Shown here: one piece after another, positions 16,107-25,220 of the stretch
Numbering within the stretch: the first letter of the stretch is position 1
Layout: each line of letters opens with the position of its first letter
Assembly (NCBI RefSeq): GCF_018919385.1
Contig: NZ_JAHLMF010000005.1
Span: forward strand, 1 to 64,000
Direction of reading: 5' to 3'
Source: Geomonas diazotrophica
GTDB lineage: Bacteria > Desulfobacterota > Desulfuromonadia > Geobacterales > Geobacteraceae
Length of the DNA: 64,000 nucleotides
The notes under the pieces: generated by a model
Databases searched by the model: none
Told to the model about the DNA's origin: nothing
What the model saw: the letters and a program-made list of their open reading frames with translations, nothing else
Program-made: the position numbers and the translations under genes

Positions 16107-17705
16107 TTACTTCGCGGTGATCAGGTAGAGCGGCTTCACGAAGGTCGCCTCGGTGGCTTTCCTTACCTCTTCCACGACGTCCGCGGGGACGGCGGAGTCG
16201 AGCGACAGGATGACCATCGCCTCCCCCTTCTTCTCACGACGCCCCAGGTTCATGGCGGCGATGTTGATCTCGTGCTTGCCGAGAATGGTGCCGATCTTGC
16301 CGATGATGCCCGGACGGTCACCGTACGCCATGAGCAGCATGTGCTCCTCCGGACGGAAGTCCATCTGGTAGTCGCGCAGCTTGACGATGCGGGGAACCCC
16401 CTCGAACACGGTGCCGGAGATCAGGCGCTTCTCGCCCGGCCCCTCGATGGTTATCGTGATCAGGTTGGAGAAGTCCTCGGAGTTCTTGGTCTTCACCTCT
16501 TCGACCACGGTGCCCATGCTGTCGGCCACGAGCTGCGCGTTCACCATGTTCACTTCCTGCTCCACCCTGCGGTTCAACAGGGAAGCGAGGCCGCAGACGG
16601 TGATCGGGGTGCAGTCGTACTGCGCCAGGCCGCCGGTGTAGGTGAAGGTGATTTTGTTCAGGTTGGTGTCGACCAGCTGGATGATGAAGTCCGCCAGCAC
16701 GTTCACCAGGTTCAGGTAGGGACGCATCTGCCCCATGAGGGAGGCGTCGAACTTGGGGATGTTGATGGCGTTCTCGATGGGCTGCTCGTCCATGTAGCGC
16801 AGGATTTCCTTGGCCACGTCGACGGCGACGTTTACCTGCGCCTCGAAGGTGTTGGCACCCAGGTGCGGGGTGACCACCATCTTCTCGTGGCCGATCAGTT
16901 TCTTCAAGGTCTCGGAGTCGGGCGGCTCCTGGCTCCAGACGTCGAAGGCGGCGCCGGCGACGCGACCGGAGTCGAGGGCTTCCAGCATCGCCTCTTCGTT
17001 GATGATGCCGCCGCGCGCTGCGTTGATGATGATGACCCCGTCCTTCATGGCGGCCAGTTCCTTCTTGCCGATCATGTTGTGGGTCTCGCTGGTGAGCGGG
17101 GTGTGGACGGTGATGATGTCGCAGTTCTTGATGATCTCGTCGAGGGTGACCAGTTTGACGCCAAGGTCATGAGCGCGTTTCTCGGCGATGTACGGGTCGC
17201 AGGCGAGCACTTCACATTCGAAGGCCTTGAGGCGGGTGGCGACGCGGCCGCCGACCTTGCCCAGGCCGATGACGCCGGCTGTCCTTCCCTTCAGCTCGTA
17301 GCCGGTGAAAGGAGCGCGTTTCCAGGCGCCCCCCTTGAGGGAGCCATTGGCCTTGGTGACGTTGCGGCAGAAAGAAAGCAAAAGCGCCATGGCGTGTTCG
17401 GCCGCGCTGTTGGTGTTGCCGAAGGGTGCGTTCACAACGATGACACCCTTGGCGGAGGCGTAGTCGACATCGACGTTGTCGACTCCTACGCCGGCGCGGG
17501 CGACGAGCTTCAGGTTGGTCGCATGGTCGAGCAGGGGCTTGTCCACGGTGGTGCCGCTTCTGGTGATGATAACGTCGTAATCACCAATGATCGAGTAAAG
17601 CTCCTCCTTCTTAAGTCCCAGCTTGATGTCCATCTGCACGCGCGGGTCGCGCTGCAAAATCGCCAGTCCTTCGTGAGCCACCTCATCGGTTACGATAATC
17701 TTCAT
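16107..17705 (-). CDS. serA: D-3-phosphoglycerate dehydrogenase with C-terminal ACT domain
   Basis: Oxidises 3-phosphoglycerate to 3-phosphohydroxypyruvate, the first step of serine synthesis. The 532-residue length fits the long type: catalytic and NAD-binding domains (GVIGLGKVGGRVA, 'VTPHLGANTFEAQ' with the catalytic histidine), an intervening (ASB) domain and a C-terminal ACT domain (DRPGIIGKIGTILGKHEINIA) for serine feedback. ATG 17705 is chosen over the GTG at 17711 because AAGGAG is correctly spaced for it. It lies downstream of trpF on the same strand; serine is the second substrate of tryptophan synthase, so the neighbourhood makes sense. Confidence 0.95.
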   Translation of the reverse strand: MKIIVTDEVAHEGLAILQRDPRVQMDIKLGLKKEELYSIIGDYDVIITRSGTTVDKPLLDHATNLKLVARAGVGVDNVDVDYASAKGVIVVNAPFGNTNSAAEHAMALLLSFCRNVTKANGSLKGGAWKRAPFTGYELKGRTAGVIGLGKVGGRVATRLKAFECEVLACDPYIAEKRAHDLGVKLVTLDEIIKNCDIITVHTPLTSETHNMIGKKELAAMKDGVIIINAARGGIINEEAMLEALDSGRVAGAAFDVWSQEPPDSETLKKLIGHEKMVVTPHLGANTFEAQVNVAVDVAKEILRYMDEQPIENAINIPKFDASLMGQMRPYLNLVNVLADFIIQLVDTNLNKITFTYTGGLAQYDCTPITVCGLASLLNRRVEQEVNMVNAQLVADSMGTVVEEVKTKNSEDFSNLITITIEGPGEKRLISGTVFEGVPRIVKLRDYQMDFRPEEHMLLMAYGDRPGIIGKIGTILGKHEINIAAMNLGRREKKGEAMVILSLDSAVPADVVEEVRKATEATFVKPLYLITAK

Positions 17706-17732
17706 TGCCACTCCTTTGTTTGGGTTAGAAAC

Positions 17733-17767
17733 AAGTTCTAAGTTCTACGTGCTACGTGCTACGTCTG
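17733..17767. repeat. Tandem heptanucleotide repeats in the trpF-serA spacer
   Basis: Two copies of AAGTTCT (17733-17746) are followed by two copies of ACGTGCT (17747-17760) and a partial ACGTCTG. They occupy the leader of serA. Confidence 0.7.
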
Positions 17768-17787
17768 CGTTCGAGTTTCCTGCTGCT

Positions 17788-18408
17788 TCAGATCGGGTGT
17801 GGATGCTTGGCCAACTGGATGAAACGGCGCACCTTGTCCGGATCCTTCTTGCCGGGAGACGCTTCGACCCCGCTGGAGACGTCCACCCCGTAGGGCCGAA
17901 CCCGCCTCACCGCCTCGGCAACGTTCTCGGGGGTGAGCCCTCCGGCCAGCACGATGCGGCCATGCTCCTTTGCGGCGATGGCGCAGTCCCAGTCGAAGAC
18001 CTCGCCGGTACCGCCGTAGGCGTTGGGCGAATAGGCGTCGAGCAGGTAGGCGGCAACCCGGTACTCGGAAAGAGGGGTCAGGCTCTCGGGCCCGCGCACG
18101 CGGAACGCCTTCATCACCCTGCGCTTTATCAATCGGCAGTATTCCGGGCTTTCCTCGCCGTGCAACTGTACGATGTCCAGGCCGCAGCAATCGGCGGTGC
18201 TGTTGACCACGTCGAGATCCGCGTTGACGAAAAGGCCGACCACCTGGACGAAAGGAGGAAGCTTGGCGATGATCTTCTGCGCGGCCTCCGCTCCGATGAA
18301 GCGGGGAGACTTGTCGAAGAAGACGAAACCCAGGGCGTCAGCCCCGGCATCGACGGCCATCAGAGCATCGTCCTCCGATGTTATGCCACAAATCTTGACC
18401 TTTGTCAT
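17788..18408 (-). CDS. trpF: Phosphoribosylanthranilate isomerase
   Basis: Isomerises N-(5-phosphoribosyl)anthranilate in tryptophan synthesis. The 206-residue TIM barrel has the N-terminal KVKICGIT with the catalytic cysteine, the 'DIVQLHGEE' strand, and the phosphate-binding 'LAGGLTPENV' and 'GVDVSSGVE' loops; the catalytic aspartate is in 'LLDAYS'. It is last in the trpG-trpD-trpC-trpB2-trpF run, 156 bases after trpB2, so a separate promoter in that gap is possible. Confidence 0.95.
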   Translation of the reverse strand: MTKVKICGITSEDDALMAVDAGADALGFVFFDKSPRFIGAEAAQKIIAKLPPFVQVVGLFVNADLDVVNSTADCCGLDIVQLHGEESPEYCRLIKRRVMKAFRVRGPESLTPLSEYRVAAYLLDAYSPNAYGGTGEVFDWDCAIAAKEHGRIVLAGGLTPENVAEAVRRVRPYGVDVSSGVEASPGKKDPDKVRRFIQLAKHPHPI

Positions 18409-18564
18409 GCGCGTATACCCTTAAAATTACTCAACTTCCACAGTCAAGACCGCAGGCCGCGGAGAAAATCAGAGGAGGTCCGAGAAATCAGAAACCCCTG
18501 TCGGGGTGAGAACCCGTCGGGTGCCCTCCCCTTTCGGCGCTCAGGTTGCTACCGAGGCGCTTCC

Positions 18565-19920
18565 CTACAGAGACACCTTGGGGAGCCTCTCCAGGGACTG
18601 GCGGATCAGCTCCGCGGGGTACTCGAAGTCCTCCAGCTGACCGGAGAGATAGGCGTCGTAGGCGCCCATGTCGAGCTGGCCGTGACCGGAGAGCCCGAAA
18701 AGGATGGTCTTCTCCTTCCCCTCTTCCTTGGCAAACACCGCCTCATCGATGGCGGCGCGCAACGCGTGGGAGGATTCCGGGGCGGGGACGATCCCCTCGG
18801 TCCTGGCGAAGAGGAGCGCCCCCTCGAAGCAGGCGTTCTGCTTGTAGGCCTTGGCCTCGATCTCGCCTGCGTGGTAGAGCTGCGAGATGAGCGCCGACTC
18901 GCCGTGGTAGCGCAGGCCGCCGGCATGGATCCCCGGCGGCATGAAGTCGTGCCCCAGGGTGTACATCTTGGTGATGGGAGCTAGCTTCGCGGTGTCGCCG
19001 TAATCGAAGGCGTAGACCCCCTTGGTGAGTGTCGGGCAGGAGGCAGGCTCCACGGCCAGGCAGCGCACCTTCTTCCCATTGGCGCGATCCATGAGGAACG
19101 GGAAGGTGAGCCCGGCGAAGTTGGAACCGCCGCCGCAGCAGGCGATGACCACATCCGGGTAATCCTGGGCCAGCGCCATCTGCTCCTTCGCCTCAAGGCC
19201 GATCACGGTCTGGTGCAGGCAGACGTGGTTCAGGACGCTCCCCAGCGCGTAGTTGGTGTCATCGTGGGTGGCGGCATCCTCGACCGCCTCGGAGATGGCG
19301 ATGCCAAGGCTCCCCAGGTTGTCCGGGTCGTGGGCCAGGATGCTGCGCCCGGCGTTGGTTAACTCGGAGGGGGACGGGATCACCGTGGCGCCCCAAAGCT
19401 GCATCATGCTCTTGCGGTAGGGCTTTTGCGTGCAGGAGACCTTCACCATGTAGATGGTGCATTCCAGGCCGAACATGGAGCAGGCCAGGGCGAGCGAGCT
19501 CCCCCACTGGCCGGCGCCGGTCTCGGTGGCCAGCCTGCGGATGCCGGCCTGCTTGTTGTACCAGGCCTGCGGGATGGCGCTGTTGGGCTTGTGGGAGCCG
19601 GCCGGCGAAACGCCCTCGTACTTGTAGTAGATCTTGGCCGGCGTCTGCAGCGCCTGCTCGAGCCGGTGCGCCCTGAACAGCGGCGACGGACGCCAGATAC
19701 GGTACTTCTCGCGGACCTCGTCGGGGATGTCGATCCAGCGCTGGTTGGACATCTCCTGCTCGATGAGGGCCATCGGGAAAATCGGGGTCATGTCCTCCGG
19801 TGTCACCGGCTTCAGGGTGACCGGGTTGATCACCGGCTGCAGCGGACCCGGCATGTCGGGGATTATGTTGTACCACTGTTTCGGGATGCGGGACTCGTCA
19901 AGCAAGAACTTGGTATTCAT
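18565..19920 (-). CDS. trpB2: Tryptophan synthase beta chain, TrpB2 type
   Basis: PLP enzyme that joins indole and serine. The 451-residue length and the sequence around the PLP lysine ([12 protein letters not shown]111) belong to the TrpB2 class, which is longer than classical TrpB1 (about 400) and often not in complex with TrpA. The phosphate loop appears as '[11 protein letters not shown]'. No trpA gene is present in the window, so either trpA/trpB1 lie elsewhere or this enzyme works on free indole. The start is ATG 19920 with AAAGGAGT upstream; a GTG six bases earlier is in frame but too close to that site. Confidence 0.93.
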   Translation of the reverse strand: MNTKFLLDESRIPKQWYNIIPDMPGPLQPVINPVTLKPVTPEDMTPIFPMALIEQEMSNQRWIDIPDEVREKYRIWRPSPLFRAHRLEQALQTPAKIYYKYEGVSPAGSHKPNSAIPQAWYNKQAGIRRLATETGAGQWGSSLALACSMFGLECTIYMVKVSCTQKPYRKSMMQLWGATVIPSPSELTNAGRSILAHDPDNLGSLGIAISEAVEDAATHDDTNYALGSVLNHVCLHQTVIGLEAKEQMALAQDYPDVVIACCGGGSNFAGLTFPFLMDRANGKKVRCLAVEPASCPTLTKGVYAFDYGDTAKLAPITKMYTLGHDFMPPGIHAGGLRYHGESALISQLYHAGEIEAKAYKQNACFEGALLFARTEGIVPAPESSHALRAAIDEAVFAKEEGKEKTILFGLSGHGQLDMGAYDAYLSGQLEDFEYPAELIRQSLERLPKVSL

Positions 19921-19974
19921 AGCCACTCCTTTGTCAGATGGAACATGAAATCACATTGGATTTAGCGCTGCCCT

Positions 19975-20775
19975 CTACCCCAGCAGCTCGCTTAGTTTGG
20001 CCCCCACGTCCGGCTCGCGCATCATGGACTCGCCGATCAGGAAGGCGTGCAACCCCTTCTCGGTGAGGCGCACGATCTCGGAGCGGGTGTTGATGCCGCT
20101 CTCGGCGACGATGATCCTGCCGGCCGGGATCCGGGCCGCCAGGCGTTCCGATGTCGCAATATCCACCTGGAAGGTGCGCAGGTCGCGGTTGTTGATGCCG
20201 ATCATGCTGCAGTCGGTCTGCAGCGCCATCTCCAGCTCCTTCTCGTCGTGCACCTCGAGGAGCACGTCCATGGAGAGTTCTTTAGCAAGGCAGTGGAAAT
20301 CGCGCAACTGCGGCACGTCGAGCATGGCGGCGATGAGCAGGATGGCGTCTGCGCCGGCGGCCCGGGCCTGGTAGATCTGGTAGGGATCGAAGATGAAATC
20401 CTTGCGCAAAAGCGGCAGCGAGACCTGCTCGCGGATCAGCGCCAGGTAGCTTAGGTGCCCCATGAAGAAGTGCTCGTCGGTGAGTACGGAGAGGCAGGTG
20501 GCGCCGTTGTCCTGGTAGGTGATCGCGATCTGCAGCGGGTCGAAGTCTGCCCTGATCAGCCCCTTGGAGGGGGATCCCTTTTTCACCTCGGCGATGATGG
20601 GGGTCCAGCCGGAGCCAAGCGCGTTGAGGATGGCGTTCTGGAAACCGCGCGGGGTGTCTTCGAGGTCGGCCAAGCGGTCCATGATCTCGTTCAGCGGAAC
20701 CGCACGCATGGCGGCCTCGAGCTCGCCCTGCTTGTAGTCGACTATCTTTCTGAGTACGTCGGGTACCTGGGTCAT
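19975..20775 (-). CDS. trpC: Indole-3-glycerol-phosphate synthase
   Basis: Ring-closing, decarboxylating step of tryptophan synthesis. The 266-residue TIM barrel shows the family motifs 'IIAEVKKGSPSKG' (catalytic lysine and glutamate region), 'LLRKDFIFDPYQI', 'LLEVHDEKEL', 'GINNRDL' and 'VAESGI'. It is a stand-alone TrpC, not the TrpC-TrpF fusion of enteric bacteria. It starts three bases after the trpD stop, indicating one operon. Confidence 0.96.
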   Translation of the reverse strand: MTQVPDVLRKIVDYKQGELEAAMRAVPLNEIMDRLADLEDTPRGFQNAILNALGSGWTPIIAEVKKGSPSKGLIRADFDPLQIAITYQDNGATCLSVLTDEHFFMGHLSYLALIREQVSLPLLRKDFIFDPYQIYQARAAGADAILLIAAMLDVPQLRDFHCLAKELSMDVLLEVHDEKELEMALQTDCSMIGINNRDLRTFQVDIATSERLAARIPAGRIIVAESGINTRSEIVRLTEKGLHAFLIGESMMREPDVGAKLSELLG

Positions 20776-20778
20776 CTG

Positions 20779-21837
20779 CTATTGCACCTCGTTGGTCAGG
20801 GCCACCAGCCGTTCCAGTTGCTTCAGGCTGCGCCCGGAGTCGATGGTCTCGGCGGCAAGCCTGATCCCTTCCTTGATGTCGGCAGCCTTGCCGGTGGCCA
20901 CGAGGGCGAAGGCCGCGTTCAAAAGGACTATGCGCCGTTTGGCGCCGTCCTTGCCGGAGAGGATCTCCCTGACGATGACCGCGTTGCCCTGGGCGTCGCC
21001 GCCGTGCAGTTCGGCAAGCGGCGCGCGCTCCAGCCCGAACTGCTCGGGGGTGACCTTGTACACCTTGACCCCGTCGGCGCTGACCTCGGCGATGGTGCTT
21101 TCTCCGGTCAGGGTCACCTCGTCCATGCCGTCGCTGCCGTGCACCACGTAGCCGCGGCGGCAGCCGAGCTTTTTCAACACCTGTGCCAGCTTCTCGACCA
21201 GTTCCTCGCGGTAGACCCCCAGGACCTGGCAGTCCGCGCCGGCCGGGTTGGTGAGCGGGCCCAGGATGTTGAAGATGGTGCGGACGCCGATCTCGCGACG
21301 GGGGCCGATGGCGTGTTTCATGGCGCCGTGGAGCGCGGGGGCGAACAGGAAGCCGATGCCGATCTCGGAGATGCAGCGTTCCACCGTTTCGGGGGTGACG
21401 TCGAGGTTGACGCCCAGCGCCTCGAGGACGTCGGCGGAACCGCAGGAGGAGGAGACGGCGCGGTTGCCGTGCTTGGCGACCTTGACGCCGCAGGCGGAAA
21501 CGATGAAGGCGACAGTGGTGGAGATGTTGAAGGAGTTGGTGCCGGAACCGCCGGTGCCGCAGGTATCGAGGATGGTCTCGCGGTCGAGGTTGATGTCGTC
21601 GCGGTCGATGCCGAGGACGCTCTTGCCGACCCGGATGGGAAGGGCTCTATCGCGCATGACCCGTGCCGCACCGGTGATCTCGTCGACGGTCTCTCCCTTC
21701 ATCCTGAGGGCGGTGATGAAGGCGGCGATCTGGGCCGGGGTCGCCCCGCCGGACATGATCTGGTCCATCACCTCGATCATCTCAGCCTCGCTGAGGTTCT
21801 CCCGCTCCACGACGCGTGCAATGGCCCTACGAATCAT
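20779..21837 (-). CDS. trpD: Anthranilate phosphoribosyltransferase
   Basis: Transfers phosphoribose from PRPP to anthranilate. The 352-residue product has the PRPP site '[17 protein letters not shown]' and '[18 protein letters not shown]', both diagnostic, and 'GPLTNPAGA' later on. ATG 21837 has AAGGAG six bases upstream; the frame extends further back only into a REP-like repeat. It is separated from trpG, on the same strand, by about 150 bases that hold that repeat. Unlike enteric TrpD it is not fused to the glutaminase. Confidence 0.96.
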   Translation of the reverse strand: MIRRAIARVVERENLSEAEMIEVMDQIMSGGATPAQIAAFITALRMKGETVDEITGAARVMRDRALPIRVGKSVLGIDRDDINLDRETILDTCGTGGSGTNSFNISTTVAFIVSACGVKVAKHGNRAVSSSCGSADVLEALGVNLDVTPETVERCISEIGIGFLFAPALHGAMKHAIGPRREIGVRTIFNILGPLTNPAGADCQVLGVYREELVEKLAQVLKKLGCRRGYVVHGSDGMDEVTLTGESTIAEVSADGVKVYKVTPEQFGLERAPLAELHGGDAQGNAVIVREILSGKDGAKRRIVLLNAAFALVATGKAADIKEGIRLAAETIDSGRSLKQLERLVALTNEVQ

Positions 21838-21940
21838 AGCAACTCCTTCCAAACGGAATTCAAAGAAACAAAGGTAAAAGGGTGTCGGGTGCCCTAAGGG
21901 CGGATGAGGGATGTCCTGCACGCTTGGCGCGGATGCCGGC

Positions 21941-21974
21941 GCCCTCACACTAACCCTCTCCCGGGGAGAGAGGG
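21941..21974. repeat. REP-like palindromic element between trpG and trpD
   Basis: Gccctcacactaaccctctc then ccggggagagaggg; CCCTCTCC can pair with GGAGAGAGG. Same family as the units at 149-234. Confidence 0.65.
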
Positions 21975-21985
21975 AACTGTCAGCA

Positions 21986-22555
21986 CTACCTGGACATCTT
22001 CAAGAAGTTCCTCAAAAGATCCATCCCCCCCTCGGTGAGGATCGACTCCGGGTGGAACTGCACCCCCCAGATGGGGAGCGTGCGGTGCCGCATTCCCATG
22101 ATCTCCCCCTCTGCGACCCAGGCGGTTATCTCCAACTCGGCCGGAAGCGTGTCGCGTTCCACGATGAGGGAGTGGTAACGGGTCGCGGCGAACGGGTTCG
22201 GGAGCCCCTCGAAGAGCCCCTTGCCGTCGTGCAGGATCGGCGATGTCTTGCCGTGCATCAGCGTCGCGCTCTTGACGATAGTGCCGCCGAAGGCGTACCC
22301 GATGGACTGGTGACCAAGGCAGACGCCAAGGATGGGGATCTTGCCGGCGAAATGGCGGATGACCTCGACCGAGATGCCAGCCTCCGCCGGAGAGCAGGGA
22401 CCGGGGGAGATGACGATACGATCGGGGGCAAGAGCCTCGATCTCGGCGATGGTGATCTTGTCGTTGCGATAGACCTTGACCTCCTCACCCAACTCGCCCA
22501 AATACTGCACGATGTTGTAGGTGAAGGAGTCGTAGTTGTCGATCATGAGGAGCAT
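21986..22555 (-). CDS. trpG: Anthranilate synthase component II (glutamine amidotransferase)
   Basis: Supplies ammonia from glutamine to TrpE. The 189-residue class I amidotransferase starts [14 protein letters not shown], has the nucleophile cysteine in '[10 protein letters not shown]' and the histidine/glutamate pair in 'GVQFHPESI'. It could also serve p-aminobenzoate synthase (PabA), as happens in many bacteria. It heads the trpG-trpD-trpC-trpB2-trpF run; its partner trpE lies 5 kb upstream on the same strand. The ribosome-binding site is weak. Confidence 0.95.
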   Translation of the reverse strand: MLLMIDNYDSFTYNIVQYLGELGEEVKVYRNDKITIAEIEALAPDRIVISPGPCSPAEAGISVEVIRHFAGKIPILGVCLGHQSIGYAFGGTIVKSATLMHGKTSPILHDGKGLFEGLPNPFAATRYHSLIVERDTLPAELEITAWVAEGEIMGMRHRTLPIWGVQFHPESILTEGGMDLLRNFLKMSR

Positions 22556-22635
22556 AGCTGGGACCCGCCGCAGTCGAGGAGCCGGCAGGAAAGCGCCGGG
22601 AACCCCACTCATTTGCTGTAAATTTGAAAGAGGAA

Positions 22636-22664
22636 AATATAAAGGTTTCGCGCCCAAAACTCAA
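22636..22664 (-). promoter_or_regulatory. Sigma70-type promoter upstream of trpG
   Basis: Read on the minus strand: TTGAGT (22664-22659), 17-base spacer, TATATT (22641-22636). Transcription would start about 75 bases before the trpG ATG. No trp leader peptide or attenuator is evident in that leader. Confidence 0.6.
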
Positions 22665-22786
22665 GAAAATCCGACAGGAAAAGCATAAAAAGGGGTGACG
22701 TACCGGGGCCCGGAAGGAGAAAAACGGCATTACCCCAGCGGCATGGGAGGAAACATTTGTCCTGGTCAAAACAATATTTACCGAGG

Positions 22787-23233
22787 CTAGCTCGTTGGAC
22801 GCCTGTTCCAGGCGAGCCAATAGAAGCCAAGGTCGCGCAGCAGGTTGCTGAAGGAGTCGAAATCGACCGGTTTGGTAAGGTAGGAGTTGGCGTAGTGATC
22901 ATAGGCCTGGGCCAGATCGCGCTCCGCGGCTGAGGTGGTCAGTATCACGACCGGAATGGATTTGAGTTGATCCGATCCCTTCACCTGCTTCAGCACCTCG
23001 ATGCCGTCGACCTTGGGGAGACGCAGGTCCAGGAGCACCAGGTGCGGGCGGGGATAGGCAGTTGCGTCAGCGAACCGGCCGCGGTTGTTGAGATAGTCCA
23101 GGGCGGCTTCTCCGTCCTCGACGTGGAACAGGCGGTTGACCAGTCCTGCATCGCTCAGGTTGCGCATCGCCAGTTCGGCGTGGTCGGGGTTGTCCTCGAC
23201 GAGCAGGATACACAACGGTTCGCCTTCTATCAT
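22787..23233 (-). CDS. Single-domain response regulator (Rcp1/CheY-like)
   Basis: A 148-residue receiver domain with no output domain. It has the acidic pair in 'LLVEDNPDHAE', the phospho-accepting aspartate in 'LVLLDLRLPKVDG', the threonine in 'VILTTSA' and the lysine in 'SYLTKPVDF'. This long-loop form is common for partners of phytochrome- or PAS-type kinases. It follows the haem-sensor kinase by 73 bases on the same strand and is its probable phosphate acceptor. AAAGGAG precedes the ATG. Confidence 0.92.
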   Translation of the reverse strand: MIEGEPLCILLVEDNPDHAELAMRNLSDAGLVNRLFHVEDGEAALDYLNNRGRFADATAYPRPHLVLLDLRLPKVDGIEVLKQVKGSDQLKSIPVVILTTSAAERDLAQAYDHYANSYLTKPVDFDSFSNLLRDLGFYWLAWNRRPTS

Positions 23234-23306
23234 ATTTCGCTCCTTTCAACGGGGGCCGGATGCATAGGGAGAGTTCATCGTACCCTCTGCATCCCATTCA
23301 CCCCCT

Positions 23307-25187
23307 TCATCCCTGTTTGTTCGGGTCGGGAGGGCGGGTGCCCAGCGTGAAGCAGAAGGTGCTCCCCTGCCCCGCTCCTTCCGATTCCACCCAAAGCTTT
23401 CCGCCATGAAACTCAACGATGCGCCGCGCGAGGGCCAGGCCGATCCCGGTCCCTTCCGAGCGCGCGTCCAACTGGTTGAAGAGCCCGAAGATCGTTTCGT
23501 GGTACTGGGCCGCCACCCCGACGCCGTTGTCCCGCACCGTGAACACCGGCCCATCCGCCCCCTCGCGCACACCGATGTCGATGCGGGGCTTATGCTGCTC
23601 TCCCCTGTACTTGATGGCGTTCTCCACGAGGTTTTGGAGCACCTCACCGATGCGGGGCTGGTCCCCCCACACCCTGGGGAGGTCAGGCGGCAGCACCACC
23701 TCCACGCCGGCCTGCTGGATGGGCCCGGAAAGCTGGCCAAGCACGTCCCCTGCCAGATGGTTCATGTCGATGAGCGAGGGGGCGTTGACGATCCGTCCGA
23801 TGCGTGAAAGTTCGAGCAGGTCGCCCAAAAGGGCGGACATCTTGTCGGCAGCCCCCATGATGCGACGCACATCGCCGTCGAGCCTCTGCAGGTTACCGCC
23901 CTCGATGTCCTTCAGCACCGCGCCGGCGAACCCCTTGATGGTGATGAGCGGGCTCTTTAGGTCGTGGGATACGGTGTAGGTGAAGCGCTCCAGCTCGGCG
24001 TTCTTCGCCTCCAGCTCCGCTTCGCGCTCCACGCGCTCGCGCACTTCCTTCTCCAAAAGTTCGGCCTGCTCATGCAGGGCCTGGCTGGCGAGCTTGCGGT
24101 CGGTGATGTCGCGGTTACTGCCGCGGATACCGTTTTCCGCACCGCTTGAGGTATAGACCAGCCGGCAGACGTGGGCGATCCAGCGCACCTCGCCGTCCTT
24201 CCTGATGATGCGGAAGTCCAGGGGCTTTGGGGTGCCGCGGAATGAGTCGCTGACGTGGCTTTGGTAGTGCTGCAGGTCTTCGGGGTGGACGATGCGGTGC
24301 AAAAGGTCGGGATCGGCGTAAAACTCCTCCCGGCTGTAGCCGGAAAGCTCCTCGCAGGAGGGTGATACGTAACGGAAGGCGTGGTCCGGCCCCTGCCAGT
24401 ACTCCCAACCCTCCGTGTAGTCCGCCACGGTCCGGTAACGCTCCTCGCGCTCCTCGATCACGCGCGCGCTGCGGCTGAGAACACGCGCCCCGGTGCCGAT
24501 CAGCCCCACCCCCAGGAGCCAGATGAAGCCGTGGCTCACCGCTGCCCCGGTAATCACGTCACCCATCACCGCCGCATCAACCTCCAGCGGCACCGAGGCG
24601 CTGACCCCGCCCCTGATGACACCGACACGGTATCCCTGGGCGGCGTGGCACTTAAGACAGGGGGTGTCGGTCACGAAGGGGCGCATCAGCCTCATGTAGG
24701 GGCGGCCGCCCATCTCCTGTACCTCGCTCACCTCCTTCACCCCGGTCTCGAAGAGCTTTAACGCCTTGGCCTCCCACGGGTCGGGCAGGTTTTCCGGCCG
24801 GATCGGCTTGAGGCTCGTGATGTGACCGCGCACCAGGTTCTTCTGGCTGTCGGCGAGCTCGAACACCTGCCGGGTCATGTAGGCCGGGTTCACCAGCGTC
24901 AACGCCTTCCCCGATGGGGTGGTGACGTCGCGCTCCGGAATATGGTTCAGGTAAGGGTTTGGAGGACTGAGGTCGGAGGCGGGAACGTAGACCCCGCCAT
25001 GCAGCGTGGCCCAGCGCCGGTACAGGGTGTCTTTCTCGAAGGTGGCACGCGCCTCGGCGCGGGCGATGGCCAGCACCGTCTGCTGCTCTCCGCGGTAGAA
25101 CCAGTAGAAGGAGAAAGCAATCCCCGCGCTCCAGAAAAGCACGAGGACCAGGGCGAAGCGGCGTATCTTGTGGAACTGGGTGACCAT
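23307..25187 (-). CDS. Membrane sensor histidine kinase with periplasmic single-haem (Tll0287/DUF3365-like) domain and PAS
   Basis: A 626-residue kinase. Transmembrane helix at about 10-32, periplasmic domain to about 215 carrying one haem c motif CLKCH (C177-H181), second helix about 217-240, a PAS domain about 250-365, then HisKA (phospho-histidine in YTVSHDLKSPL) and an HATPase domain. The periplasmic part matches the DUF3365 family, where haem c is thought to sense redox state or a gas. It lies between a hybrid kinase (33-base gap) and a response regulator, so the three probably form one operon. The ligand and output are unknown. Confidence 0.9.
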   Translation of the reverse strand: MVTQFHKIRRFALVLVLFWSAGIAFSFYWFYRGEQQTVLAIARAEARATFEKDTLYRRWATLHGGVYVPASDLSPPNPYLNHIPERDVTTPSGKALTLVNPAYMTRQVFELADSQKNLVRGHITSLKPIRPENLPDPWEAKALKLFETGVKEVSEVQEMGGRPYMRLMRPFVTDTPCLKCHAAQGYRVGVIRGGVSASVPLEVDAAVMGDVITGAAVSHGFIWLLGVGLIGTGARVLSRSARVIEEREERYRTVADYTEGWEYWQGPDHAFRYVSPSCEELSGYSREEFYADPDLLHRIVHPEDLQHYQSHVSDSFRGTPKPLDFRIIRKDGEVRWIAHVCRLVYTSSGAENGIRGSNRDITDRKLASQALHEQAELLEKEVRERVEREAELEAKNAELERFTYTVSHDLKSPLITIKGFAGAVLKDIEGGNLQRLDGDVRRIMGAADKMSALLGDLLELSRIGRIVNAPSLIDMNHLAGDVLGQLSGPIQQAGVEVVLPPDLPRVWGDQPRIGEVLQNLVENAIKYRGEQHKPRIDIGVREGADGPVFTVRDNGVGVAAQYHETIFGLFNQLDARSEGTGIGLALARRIVEFHGGKLWVESEGAGQGSTFCFTLGTRPPDPNKQG

Positions 25188-25220
25188 GCCGGCTATCTCT
25201 CCATGCGGATCCGGTCCCGG

